A DNA stretch of 43,899 bases from an uncultured Spirochaetaceae bacterium (GTDB lineage Bacteria; Spirochaetota; Spirochaetia; Treponematales; Treponemataceae): the NCBI GenBank assembly GCA_902766125.1, contig CACXCG010000034.1, positions 1 through 43,899 of the forward strand, read 5' to 3'. Shown here in pieces: positions 25,463 to 32,871 of the stretch (position 1 is its first letter; each line of letters starts with the position of its first letter). Position numbers and translations under genes: made by a program. Below the pieces are notes generated by a model. The model was given only the letters and a program-made list of their open reading frames with translations. It did no database searches and had not been told where the DNA came from.

Positions 25463-26209
25463 ATGGATATGCTTAAAAATAAAAAAGCACTGGTTACGGG
25501 TTCTTCTCGCGGAATTGGACGCAAAATTGTGGAAGCATTTTTGACCGAAGGCGCAGAAGTGTGGGGTATGTGTACCAAAGAGTCTGCCGGTAAAGCAGAA
25601 CTTGAAGCCCTTGCACAGCAGCACGGAACTTCTTTCCACGAATTCTATGCTGATGCAGGAAATGCAGATGCCCTTACGGCAGCCGTAAAAGAAGCCCTTA
25701 CTGCTTCAGGCGGATTTGATGTTCTGGTGAATAACGCAGGCATTACGCGTGACACACTCAGTTTCCGCATGAAAAAAGAAGACTGGGATTCAGTGCTTGC
25801 CGTAAACCTTACCGCTGCTTTCTTAGTATGCCAGCTTGTTTCAAATGACATGATCCGTAAGAGAGCCGGAAGCATTATCAACATGACCAGTATTGTCGGT
25901 CTTCATGGCGGAGCAGGTCAGGTTAACTATGCCGCAAGTAAAGGCGGTCTGGTAGCATTCTCAAAATCTCTTGCAAAGGAAACAGGAAGTCGTGGTGTTC
26001 GCGTTAACTGCATTGCACCGGGCTTTATTGATACCGATATGACCCGCGCGGTAAAAGAAGCTGTCCGTTCTGCATGGGTAGAACAGATTCCGCTTAAACG
26101 TGCAGGTCAGCCAGAGGACATTGCAAATGCTGCACTGTTCCTCGCAAGCGACTTAAGTACCTACATCACCGGCCAAGTCTTAGGCGTTGACGGCGGAATG
26201 GGTTGCTAA
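25463..26209 (+). CDS. fabG: 3-oxoacyl-ACP reductase FabG
   Basis: A 248-residue short-chain dehydrogenase that reduces 3-oxoacyl-ACP with NADPH. The nucleotide-binding loop TGSSRGIG is at residues 12-19 and NNAG around 90. The catalytic triad is Ser 143, Tyr 156 and Lys 160 (YAASK), with the expected spacing of 13 and 4. The C-terminal segment (TGQVLGVDGGMGC) is typical. The ribosome site AAGGAGA precedes the start. It lies between fabD and fabF; no acpP gene is present in the operon. Confidence 0.97.
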   Translation: MDMLKNKKALVTGSSRGIGRKIVEAFLTEGAEVWGMCTKESAGKAELEALAQQHGTSFHEFYADAGNADALTAAVKEALTASGGFDVLVNNAGITRDTLSFRMKKEDWDSVLAVNLTAAFLVCQLVSNDMIRKRAGSIINMTSIVGLHGGAGQVNYAASKGGLVAFSKSLAKETGSRGVRVNCIAPGFIDTDMTRAVKEAVRSAWVEQIPLKRAGQPEDIANAALFLASDLSTYITGQVLGVDGGMGC

Positions 26210-26288
26210 GTCGTTGTCTTAGCAAACCGACTGCGAGTTTTGTTAACATTTTTTCGAGAGTTATATCAAAAAGAAACAGGAGCTTTTT
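26210..26288 (+). other. fabG-fabF gap with possible weak hairpin and promoter
   Basis: The 79-base gap has a small AGTCG/CGACT pairing and a TTGTTA (26240-26245) with a poor TATCAA 17 bases on. An AGGAG site precedes fabF. A carrier-protein gene, common at this place in other bacteria, is absent. Confidence 0.25.
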
Positions 26289-27533
26289 ATGCGTAAAGTA
26301 GTTGTTACCGGATTAGGATGTGTTTCCCCCCTGGGAAATTCCGTAGAAGAAACATGGAACGGACTTCGTGCCGGAAAATCTGGCATTGGTCTTATTACCC
26401 GCTTTGATACAACTCAGTTCAAGACCAAATATTCTGCAGAAGTAAAGAACTTCAATGCAGGAGACTATATGGACAGTGCAAATGCCCGTAAGATGGCACT
26501 GTTTACTCAGTATGCAGTTGCTGCTGCAAAGATGGCACTGGATGATTCAGCACTTATGGGTAACGCAGAAATGCTGGATACCGCAAGTGTATTCCTTGGT
26601 GTTGGAATCGGCGGATTTGAAGTTATGGAATCAAGCATGAAAAGCTACTTCCAGTCAAATTACACCCGTATTCCTCCTATGACCATCCCTGAAATGATTC
26701 CCAACGAAGCTGCTGCTAACATCAGCCTTACTTTCGGACTGCATGGTGCAACTCATACCATTGCAACTGCCTGTGCTTCTGGTACAGACGCCATTGGTGA
26801 CGCACTGGACTTTATCCGCGCAGGAAGAGGCGACATTGTTTTAGCAGGCGGTGCAGAAAGTACACAGAACGGATTCGGCTTTTTGGGCTTTAACGTACTG
26901 CATGCATTAAGCACTAAGTGGGCAGACGATCCGACAAAGGCAAGCCGCCCGTTTGACAAGCAGCGTGACGGTTTTATTATGGGTGAAGGCGGAACAATTC
27001 TTGTTCTTGAAGAGTACGAACATGCAAAAGCCCGCGGTGCAAAGATCTATGCTGAACTTGCAGGCTATGGTGCTTCAAGTGACGGATACCATCTGACTGC
27101 TCCTAACCCCGACGGAATTATCGGTGCCCGTGCAATGACCCTTGCCATGAAAGACGCAGGTGTTACTCCCGACCAGGTAACCTATTACAACGCACACGGA
27201 ACCAGTACAAAACTGAATGACTCCGGCGAAACAAAAATGCTGCACATTGCATTTGGCGAAGCTGCAAAGAATCTGCACATTTCTTCAACAAAGAGTATGA
27301 CCGGACACTGTCTGGGTAACGCAGGTTCTCTTGAAGCTCTGGTTTGTGTTAAGGCTGTTCAGGAAGGATTTATTCCCCCGACAATCAACCTGGATGAACC
27401 CGATGTAGAAGGCGGCTGTGACCTGAATTACACTCCCAATAAGGGACTTGAAATGCCTGTTCCCGTTGCAATGAGCGGTAACTTCGGCTTTGGCGGACAT
27501 AACGGAATTCTCGTATTCCGCAGTGCTAACTAA
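26289..27533 (+). CDS. fabF: 3-oxoacyl-ACP synthase II FabF
   Basis: A 414-residue condensing enzyme that elongates acyl-ACP with malonyl-ACP. The thiolase-fold triad is complete: Cys 162 in TACASGTDAIG, His 303 in NAHGTSTKLND and His 340 in MTGHCLGNAG. The N-terminal signature RRVVVTGLG-like 'RKVVVTGLGCVSPLG' and the terminal GNFGFGGHNG are typical of FabF rather than FabB. It starts ten bases after an AGGAG site. It is followed by fabZ after nine bases. Confidence 0.97.
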   Translation: MRKVVVTGLGCVSPLGNSVEETWNGLRAGKSGIGLITRFDTTQFKTKYSAEVKNFNAGDYMDSANARKMALFTQYAVAAAKMALDDSALMGNAEMLDTASVFLGVGIGGFEVMESSMKSYFQSNYTRIPPMTIPEMIPNEAAANISLTFGLHGATHTIATACASGTDAIGDALDFIRAGRGDIVLAGGAESTQNGFGFLGFNVLHALSTKWADDPTKASRPFDKQRDGFIMGEGGTILVLEEYEHAKARGAKIYAELAGYGASSDGYHLTAPNPDGIIGARAMTLAMKDAGVTPDQVTYYNAHGTSTKLNDSGETKMLHIAFGEAAKNLHISSTKSMTGHCLGNAGSLEALVCVKAVQEGFIPPTINLDEPDVEGGCDLNYTPNKGLEMPVPVAMSGNFGFGGHNGILVFRSAN

Positions 27534-27542
27534 GGAGACCCT

Positions 27543-27980
27543 ATGAGCGTTACGACTGATATTGAATCACTTTTGCCGCACAGAAAACCGTTTTTGTTTG
27601 TTGATGCAATTGAAAGCTTTGACGACAAAGGCTGTGTCTGTACCCGCAAATTTACCGATGAAGACTTTTTCTTTAAAGGACACTTCCCCCAGTACCCGGT
27701 AGTTCCCGGTGTTATCCTGATTGAAACAATGGCTCAGGGAGGCGGAGCAGCCTTAAGTTACCAGAAAGTGTTTGCTGACGGCAGTCTGTTCTTCCTTGCA
27801 TCTGTTGATAAGGTAAAATTCCGCAGACAGGTACGCCCTGGTGATACCGTTCGCATGGAAATAACCAATCTTCGCGTTGGTCCCAGGATGGTAAAGCAGG
27901 CCGGAAAAGCTTTTGTCGGTGATGAACTTGCCGCAGAAGCAGAATGGCTGTGTCTTGTCGGTTCTTCAGATCAGAAATAA
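27543..27980 (+). CDS. fabZ: 3-hydroxyacyl-ACP dehydratase FabZ
   Basis: A 145-residue hot-dog-fold dehydratase that removes water from 3-hydroxyacyl-ACP. It begins with the family pattern SLLPHRKPFLFVD, has the catalytic His in GHFPQYPVVPGV and the Glu in LIETMAQ, spaced 14 residues apart as in FabZ. Usual length. It closes the fab operon; a ten-base inverted repeat follows directly. The enoyl reductase (fabI/fabK/fabV) is not in the window. Confidence 0.96.
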   Translation: MSVTTDIESLLPHRKPFLFVDAIESFDDKGCVCTRKFTDEDFFFKGHFPQYPVVPGVILIETMAQGGGAALSYQKVFADGSLFFLASVDKVKFRRQVRPGDTVRMEITNLRVGPRMVKQAGKAFVGDELAAEAEWLCLVGSSDQK

Positions 27981-28002
27981 ACACTTGTATAAATACAAGT
28001 GT
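27981..28002. repeat. Inverted repeat after fabZ
   Basis: ACACTTGTAT and ATACAAGTGT are exact reverse complements around an AA centre, immediately after the fabZ stop and seven bases before the PilZ promoter. The downstream CTGTTCTT is only weakly T-rich, so it may be a poor terminator or an operator for the next gene. Confidence 0.55.
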
Positions 28003-28008
28003 CTGTTC

Positions 28009-28037
28009 TTGACAAAAGAAAACAGATAGTCCATAAT
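28009..28037 (+). promoter_or_regulatory. Consensus promoter of the PilZ operon, leaderless type
   Basis: Perfect TTGACA (28009-28014), 17-base spacer, CATAAT (28032-28037). The ATG at 28045 begins seven bases after the -10, so transcription should start at the A of the ATG or one base before. No Shine-Dalgarno sequence fits. Confidence 0.8.
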
Positions 28038-28044
28038 TTATTTT

Positions 28045-28440
28045 ATGAAATCTGAAAGGCGGAATGCGACCCGCTACGAAGAAATTGGCAGAGTAGACTC
28101 ACAGGAACTGTGTGCATTACCCGGTGTTATGGATGACATAAGCGAAACCGGATGCAAAGTTCATTTTCCTGTTCCCGTTACGCTTGATATGGAACGCGAA
28201 TATGATCTTACCATCCGCATGCCCGGAAAAGGTGAAGCTTCGTCCATAACGCTTGTAAGCCGCCCTGAGTGGGTGCGTGAACAGGGTGAAGGTTCAGCAC
28301 TGGGCTTTAGTTTTCTGCCGTCACAGGACTTTCCTAAGCTTCAGTCGCTTATAAAAATGCTTGAAGAACGCTCTTCTGATGAAGACGAAAGCATTATGAA
28401 TATGATTGTTGACCTGCGCCCCAACTTTGTTACCTGCTGA
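28045..28440 (+). CDS. PilZ domain protein
   Basis: A 131-residue single PilZ domain. The cyclic-di-GMP binding signature is complete: the RRNATR arginine cluster at residues 5-10 (RxxxR) and DISETG at about 32-37 (D/NxSxxG). The beta-barrel follows to residue ~100 and an acidic helical tail (EERSSDEDES) ends it. Such proteins change partner activity when they bind c-di-GMP; in treponemes they affect motility and virulence. The gene is first in a two-gene unit with a methyltransferase that starts two bases after its stop, so the two may be functionally linked. The partner is unknown. Confidence 0.88.
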   Translation: MKSERRNATRYEEIGRVDSQELCALPGVMDDISETGCKVHFPVPVTLDMEREYDLTIRMPGKGEASSITLVSRPEWVREQGEGSALGFSFLPSQDFPKLQSLIKMLEERSSDEDESIMNMIVDLRPNFVTC

Positions 28441-28442
28441 AC

Positions 28443-29405
28443 ATGAGCGCAACTGTCGAACCTTTTCCCAAAAAACTGTATCTTCCGTTTCCCGAACTGA
28501 CTGCTCATTTTGACGATGAACTTTCCCAGCGTTTTGGTAATTCCGGTGAAGGAACATCGTATGGCGAACTGCGTGCGTTAGACCAGAGCCTTCCCGAAGG
28601 TTCTGTCCCGTACTGGTGCCGTACTGCAATGCTTGAACCCTACCTGGTGCATTTTGATTCCATAAAAGATGCTTCAGATGCACTTCGTAACATGCAGCGT
28701 TCCTGGGCGCCGTATGCATTTACCTGTTTCAGAAGAATCTCGCTGATACAGGAAAAACTGCCGCATGTAAACGTAAAGCCGCGTCCCTTTCCCGTAGATA
28801 TTCCTAATTCTCCCATTGGCTTATATACGCTTTTGGATGAACATACCATGCTGTGTTCGGCAAAGACATCAAGTCCGCTTCCGTGCGGAACGCTATCTCT
28901 TGTTGAAGACCATGAAAATCCCCCCAGCAGAGCATACCTTAAGCTGCAGGAAGCCCTGTGTGTTGCGCGTAACCGTTTTGGTGTTGATTTACCGCATGAA
29001 AAAAGCCGCTGTTTTGATGCAGGTGCGTGTCCCGGCGGATGGACCTGGGTGTTAGTTCAGCTGGGTGCCAGTGTTTTTGCCGTAGACAGAAGTCCGCTCG
29101 ATGACCGTCTGATGAACTTGCCGCAGGTTGAATTTACTGCACATGATGCCTTTACCTTTGAACCTGATGACATAGGACCGTTTGACTGGGTGTGCAGCGA
29201 CGTTATCTGTTACCCGGAGCGTCTTCTGGAATGGGTAAAAAAATGGATTGCAAGCGGAAAAACAAAGCGCATGATCTGTACCATAAAGCTTCAGGGCTCA
29301 ACGGACTGGAATCTTATTTCGCAGTTTGCCGCCATACCCGACAGCATTGTCCTGCACCTTTCGTACAACAAGCACGAACTTACGTTTATACACTGCAGCG
29401 AATAA
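28443..29405 (+). CDS. RlmM-like SAM-dependent methyltransferase
   Basis: A 320-residue enzyme resembling RlmM, which 2'-O-methylates C2498 of E. coli 23S rRNA. The Rossmann core starts with FDAGACPGGWTWVLVQLGA (the SAM-binding DLGACPGGW pattern). The K-D-K-E ribose methylation tetrad can be assigned in part: Asp in VCSDVICYP, Lys in CTIKLQG, and Glu in KHELTFIH; the first Lys lies upstream. The ~190 N-terminal residues are unlike the usual THUMP domain in length and are only weakly recognised. It is translationally linked to the PilZ gene, two bases upstream. Its stop is 16 bases from the convergent metA stop. RNA ribose methylation is likely; the target is unknown. Confidence 0.75.
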   Translation: MSATVEPFPKKLYLPFPELTAHFDDELSQRFGNSGEGTSYGELRALDQSLPEGSVPYWCRTAMLEPYLVHFDSIKDASDALRNMQRSWAPYAFTCFRRISLIQEKLPHVNVKPRPFPVDIPNSPIGLYTLLDEHTMLCSAKTSSPLPCGTLSLVEDHENPPSRAYLKLQEALCVARNRFGVDLPHEKSRCFDAGACPGGWTWVLVQLGASVFAVDRSPLDDRLMNLPQVEFTAHDAFTFEPDDIGPFDWVCSDVICYPERLLEWVKKWIASGKTKRMICTIKLQGSTDWNLISQFAAIPDSIVLHLSYNKHELTFIHCSE

Positions 29406-29421
29406 CTGGCAGCAAAAAAAA

Positions 29422-30336
29422 TCAGATATCTTTAAGCCTGTACGGAGTAGACTGGTACACGTAATAGTTGAGCCAGTTTGAATAGAACAGGTGTGCCGAA
29501 CTTCTCCAGGTGGAAACCGGTGAACTTTCCGGATTGTCAGCAGTAAAATAGTTTTCAGGAAGGGCCGGATTCAGTCCTTTTTTCTTGTCGCGGTCGTATT
29601 CCTTTGCCAGTGTGTCTCGGTCGTATTCCAGGTGTCCGGTCATAAAAATACTGCGGTCGTCTTTTGATTTAACAATCGTTGCACCCGTAACATCAGAACT
29701 TGCCAGCAGTTCAAGCGATTTGTTTGCCTTTACATCCTGAGTTCGTATGGTCGTATATCGTGAAGTTGGAACCGGGAAAAAATCGTCAAAGCCGCGTAAC
29801 AGCGGATCTTTGGGGGTAAGGACTTTTGACTTATAAATACCGCTTAATTTTGAATCCATAAGCTGCTTGTCTATGCCGTACAGATGGTACAGACCAGCCA
29901 TTGCACCCCAGCAAATGTATAGCGTGCAGAATACGTTCTTCTTTGCATAGTCCATTATTTTACACAGATCCTTCCAGTAGTCCACCTGTTCAAACGCAAG
30001 CTGTTCAACCGGAGCACCCGTTATAATCATGCCGTCAAACTTTCGCTGCAGCACTGCACTTGAAGAAATGTAAAATCTGTCAAGATGTTCCTTACCGGTG
30101 TGTTTTGAAACATGGCCTGCCATATTAACCAGAGAAATTTCTACCTGAAGCGGAGTGTTTGCCAGAAGCCGCAGAAGCTGAACTTCCGTTGTTTCCTTTG
30201 TAGGCATGAGGTTAACGATTGCAATTTTTAGCGGACGAATATCCTGTGTCTTTGCACGCTCAGAAGTCATCACAAAGATGTTTTCTTTTTCCAGTGCAGT
30301 TTTTGCAGGTAAGTCGCTGTCAATCTTAAGTGGCAT
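29422..30336 (-). CDS. metAA: Homoserine O-acetyltransferase (MetA family)
   Basis: A 304-residue enzyme of the MetA fold that acylates homoserine in methionine synthesis. The active-site residues fall at canonical positions: nucleophile Cys 142 (YICWG), His 235 and Glu 237 (TGHLE). Residue 111 is Glu (GAPVE). In Bacillus MetA Glu 111 selects acetyl-CoA, while E. coli has Gly there and uses succinyl-CoA, so acetylation is predicted. No SAM riboswitch, T-box or other leader precedes it: the gap to the divergent gene is only 46 bases, and a TATAAT seven bases before the ATG suggests leaderless transcription. Confidence 0.94.
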   Translation of the reverse strand: MPLKIDSDLPAKTALEKENIFVMTSERAKTQDIRPLKIAIVNLMPTKETTEVQLLRLLANTPLQVEISLVNMAGHVSKHTGKEHLDRFYISSSAVLQRKFDGMIITGAPVEQLAFEQVDYWKDLCKIMDYAKKNVFCTLYICWGAMAGLYHLYGIDKQLMDSKLSGIYKSKVLTPKDPLLRGFDDFFPVPTSRYTTIRTQDVKANKSLELLASSDVTGATIVKSKDDRSIFMTGHLEYDRDTLAKEYDRDKKKGLNPALPENYFTADNPESSPVSTWRSSAHLFYSNWLNYYVYQSTPYRLKDI

Positions 30337-30382
30337 GTACGGTATTATAGCAAAGATTTTAATTATGTGCTATAGTGTGCGT
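30337..30382. promoter_or_regulatory. Divergent promoters of metA and the esterase-like gene
   Basis: Minus strand: TATAAT (plus strand 30344-30349) ends seven bases before the metA ATG. Plus strand: TATAGT (30371-30376) ends six bases before the ATG at 30383. -35 boxes are poor for both. Neither gene has a Shine-Dalgarno site. Confidence 0.5.
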
Positions 30383-31399
30383 ATGAAAATGAAACTGGAC
30401 CGAAAGGCTGCAATAAAAAAAGTTAAAGCGCTTGTATTTACACCTAAGTCAGAAGTGGCACCGTTTCGCGCAAAAATAGAAAAAACATTCTCTTCAGTTT
30501 TCTTACCCAATCATGTGGAATGTGTAGAACATAATTACGGCGGAGTTCATTGTGATGTCCTGCATCCGGTGGTGTACTCTTCGCGACGCATTATTATTTA
30601 TGTTCACGGCGGATCTTTTGTAGGCGGTTCCCGTAACAGTTACCGGAATTTCTGTTCATCGCTTGCACATGAAGCATCATGCCGCGTAGTAGTTCCTGAA
30701 TTCCGTCTTCCTCCGTCATATCCTTTTCCTGCAGGAATAGAAGATTTACAGGCAGTGTTCCGCATGGTGTATTCAGAAGAGACAGTTGCCATGCAGCTTG
30801 AACATTCCTCTTCCGGTTTACCCAGTGCACTTAAAGAAGACGTACAGATAATTCTTGCTGCAGACGGTAGCGGTGCTTCTCTTGCAATTGCACTGCTTTT
30901 AAAACTGCGCGATAAATACCGTCAGTGTGTAAAACATCTTATTCTGTTTTCACCGTGGCTGGATGTTACTTCGGATAATCCCATCATAAGCGGTCGTCAT
31001 ATTGGTGATGAAGTTATAAGCGGTGACGCACTGCATCGTGCAGTTGACATGTATACCTATGCTTCAAATATCGATAACCCGCATGTCTCTCCGCTTAAAG
31101 CAGATGTTGAATCGTTTAAGGGATTCCCCCATGTGTATATTCAGATGGGACAAAAAGAAATTCTCTTGCAGGATGCAGAACGATTTAAGGATATTCTGGA
31201 AAAAGCCGGCGTTGAAGTTACCATGGATGTCTGGCCTGATATGATGTACATGTTCCAGATGGCAGATGAATATCTTGCTGAATCTCATCTTGCAATGGAA
31301 AAAATCGGAAAGACAATCTGTGAACGAGCAGAAGATACAGAAGCAAAAGAAGAACGCGAAGACATTATGCGTAAAAATAACATAGTGCGGGATGAATGA
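30383..31399 (+). CDS. HSL-type alpha/beta hydrolase, likely pseudoenzyme
   Basis: A 338-residue protein of the hormone-sensitive-lipase esterase family. The oxyanion-hole motif HGG is present at residues 75-77 (YVHGGSFVGGS) and the lid-side block VVVPEFRLPPSYPFPAGIED is intact. The nucleophile elbow, GDSAGG in the family, reads ADGSGAS (residues 160-166), so the Ser position is Gly 162; the catalytic His position in the C-terminal block reads Tyr 289 (DMMYMFQ). The triad therefore appears lost. A longer frame back to 30206 overlaps metA and is rejected; ATG 30383 follows a -10 box. The next gene overlaps its stop codon (ATGA), so it belongs to a unit with the U32 protein and Rel. Confidence 0.78.
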   Translation: MKMKLDRKAAIKKVKALVFTPKSEVAPFRAKIEKTFSSVFLPNHVECVEHNYGGVHCDVLHPVVYSSRRIIIYVHGGSFVGGSRNSYRNFCSSLAHEASCRVVVPEFRLPPSYPFPAGIEDLQAVFRMVYSEETVAMQLEHSSSGLPSALKEDVQIILAADGSGASLAIALLLKLRDKYRQCVKHLILFSPWLDVTSDNPIISGRHIGDEVISGDALHRAVDMYTYASNIDNPHVSPLKADVESFKGFPHVYIQMGQKEILLQDAERFKDILEKAGVEVTMDVWPDMMYMFQMADEYLAESHLAMEKIGKTICERAEDTEAKEEREDIMRKNNIVRDE

Positions 31400-32859
31400 T
31401 GGAACTGCTTTCGCCTGCGGGCAACGTACAGAAACTTGAATACTGTTACCGCTACGGAGCTGATGCTGCATACATCGGCTTAAAGAATTTTTCTCTTCGC
31501 GTTAAAGCAGATAATTTCTACGAAGATGAATACAAGCGTGTGTGCCAGTTAAAGGAACAGTTTCCCGGACGACGCCTGCACTGTGCGCTTAACATTTCGT
31601 TTCACAATGCAGAACTGGACCGTCTGCAGAAAGAGCTGCCGTATTTTAAGCAGTATCCCATAGATGCGTTTATTGTTCAGGATTTAGGCATTGTTCCGCT
31701 GCTGCAAAAAGAATTTCCCAATGCTGCACTGCATCTTTCAACACAGGCAAGCTGCATGAACCGTGAAGCAGTCAAGATGTATAAGTCTCTTGGTTTTTCA
31801 CGCGTGGTTATGGGACGTGAAGCATCTTTAGCAGAAATAAAAGAAATCAAAGATGCTGTTCCCGACATGGAAATAGAATGTTTTGTTCACGGAGCAATGT
31901 GTATTGCATACAGCGGCCGCTGTCTTATGAGTGCATACGTAAACGGACGAAGTGCACAGGAAGGATTCTGTTCGCATACCTGCCGCTGGGATTTTGATGT
32001 GCTTTCTCCTTCTCACTGCGATGATACCAGCCGTGATTATACTCCGCAGGCCCGTGCAATTGCTCAGAGCGGAGCGCTTGTCCTGCGAGAACACAAAAGA
32101 CCTGATGAATACTTTCCTGTCTTTGAAGGTGACAATTTTACTGCCGTTCTTTCTTCAAAAGATTTGTGTATGGTCGATCATCTTGCAGACCTTCGTGACG
32201 CAGGAGTTGATTCGCTTAAAATTGAAGGCCGCATGAAAAGCGTGTACTATGTTGCCCTTGTTACCAGAGCGTACCGTAAAGCTCTGGATGCACTGGACGG
32301 CCGCATAAGCAAGGAAGAAGCAGAACCGTTTGTTCAGGAACTGTACCATGCAAGTCACCGTCAGTATGCAACCGGATTTTATTACAATGCACAGGAAGCA
32401 GATATTGCCGTAAGCGGTGAAAGCAAAAGTCAGTTTGAACTTGCAGCGCTTGTGGGATCTAAGTGCGATTCAAAAACAGAAGAAACCATTTTTAGCCACA
32501 GTCAGTTTTTACAGCAGAAGCGTAAGGCTGAATACGATGCAATGGTTCCTCAGGCAAAAGCCGCATTTGACAAAGCAGTAGAAACACATCCCGACTCTCA
32601 TTTACCGTGTGTGACAAAAAAAGAAGGCTGGAACTTCTATGACGTTGAAATGCTTAATATCATTAACGGTGAAAGCGAAGTACAGATAGTTACCCCTGAT
32701 GAATGTGCCCGCGATTTTTCTCAGTCTGATTTCCAGCTGGTTAATCCGGAAAGCGGTGAAGTGTACCGCTGGGTGTGTGCAGATCATCCGTGCGTGCTGT
32801 ATACAAACATTCAGCTGCCGGCAGGTGCAATTCTTCGTACCAAAAGCGATCTTCGGTAG
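31396..32859 (+). CDS. Peptidase U32 family protein (tRNA/rRNA hydroxylation type)
   Basis: A 487-residue member of the U32 family, now known mainly for RNA or quinone hydroxylation (RlhA, TrhP, UbiU/V) rather than proteolysis. The N-terminal barrel starts with ELLSPAGNVQKLEYC and has GADAAYIGLKNFS. The signature block ECFVHGAMCIAYSGRCLMS is followed by C-x3-C (FCSHTCRWD): the clustered Cys would hold an iron-sulfur cluster. The second half contains SSKDLCMVDHL and DSLKIEGRMKS, as in TrhP. The start overlaps the preceding stop, and rel begins 12 bases after its end. It probably acts on tRNA wobble uridine or 23S rRNA; which one is unclear. Confidence 0.85.
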   Translation: MMELLSPAGNVQKLEYCYRYGADAAYIGLKNFSLRVKADNFYEDEYKRVCQLKEQFPGRRLHCALNISFHNAELDRLQKELPYFKQYPIDAFIVQDLGIVPLLQKEFPNAALHLSTQASCMNREAVKMYKSLGFSRVVMGREASLAEIKEIKDAVPDMEIECFVHGAMCIAYSGRCLMSAYVNGRSAQEGFCSHTCRWDFDVLSPSHCDDTSRDYTPQARAIAQSGALVLREHKRPDEYFPVFEGDNFTAVLSSKDLCMVDHLADLRDAGVDSLKIEGRMKSVYYVALVTRAYRKALDALDGRISKEEAEPFVQELYHASHRQYATGFYYNAQEADIAVSGESKSQFELAALVGSKCDSKTEETIFSHSQFLQQKRKAEYDAMVPQAKAAFDKAVETHPDSHLPCVTKKEGWNFYDVEMLNIINGESEVQIVTPDECARDFSQSDFQLVNPESGEVYRWVCADHPCVLYTNIQLPAGAILRTKSDLR

Positions 32860-32871
32860 GGGAGGGACCGT

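Noticed and set aside
26210..26288. Small acyl carrier protein gene between fabG and fabF
   Set aside because: The gap is 79 bases and contains no DSL motif frame.
30206..30382. Longer N-terminus for the esterase-like protein
   Set aside because: It would overlap metA on the other strand, adds no homologous sequence, and a -10 box precedes ATG 30383.
30337..30382. SAM riboswitch or T-box before metA
   Set aside because: The gap is only 46 bases, with no room and no structure.
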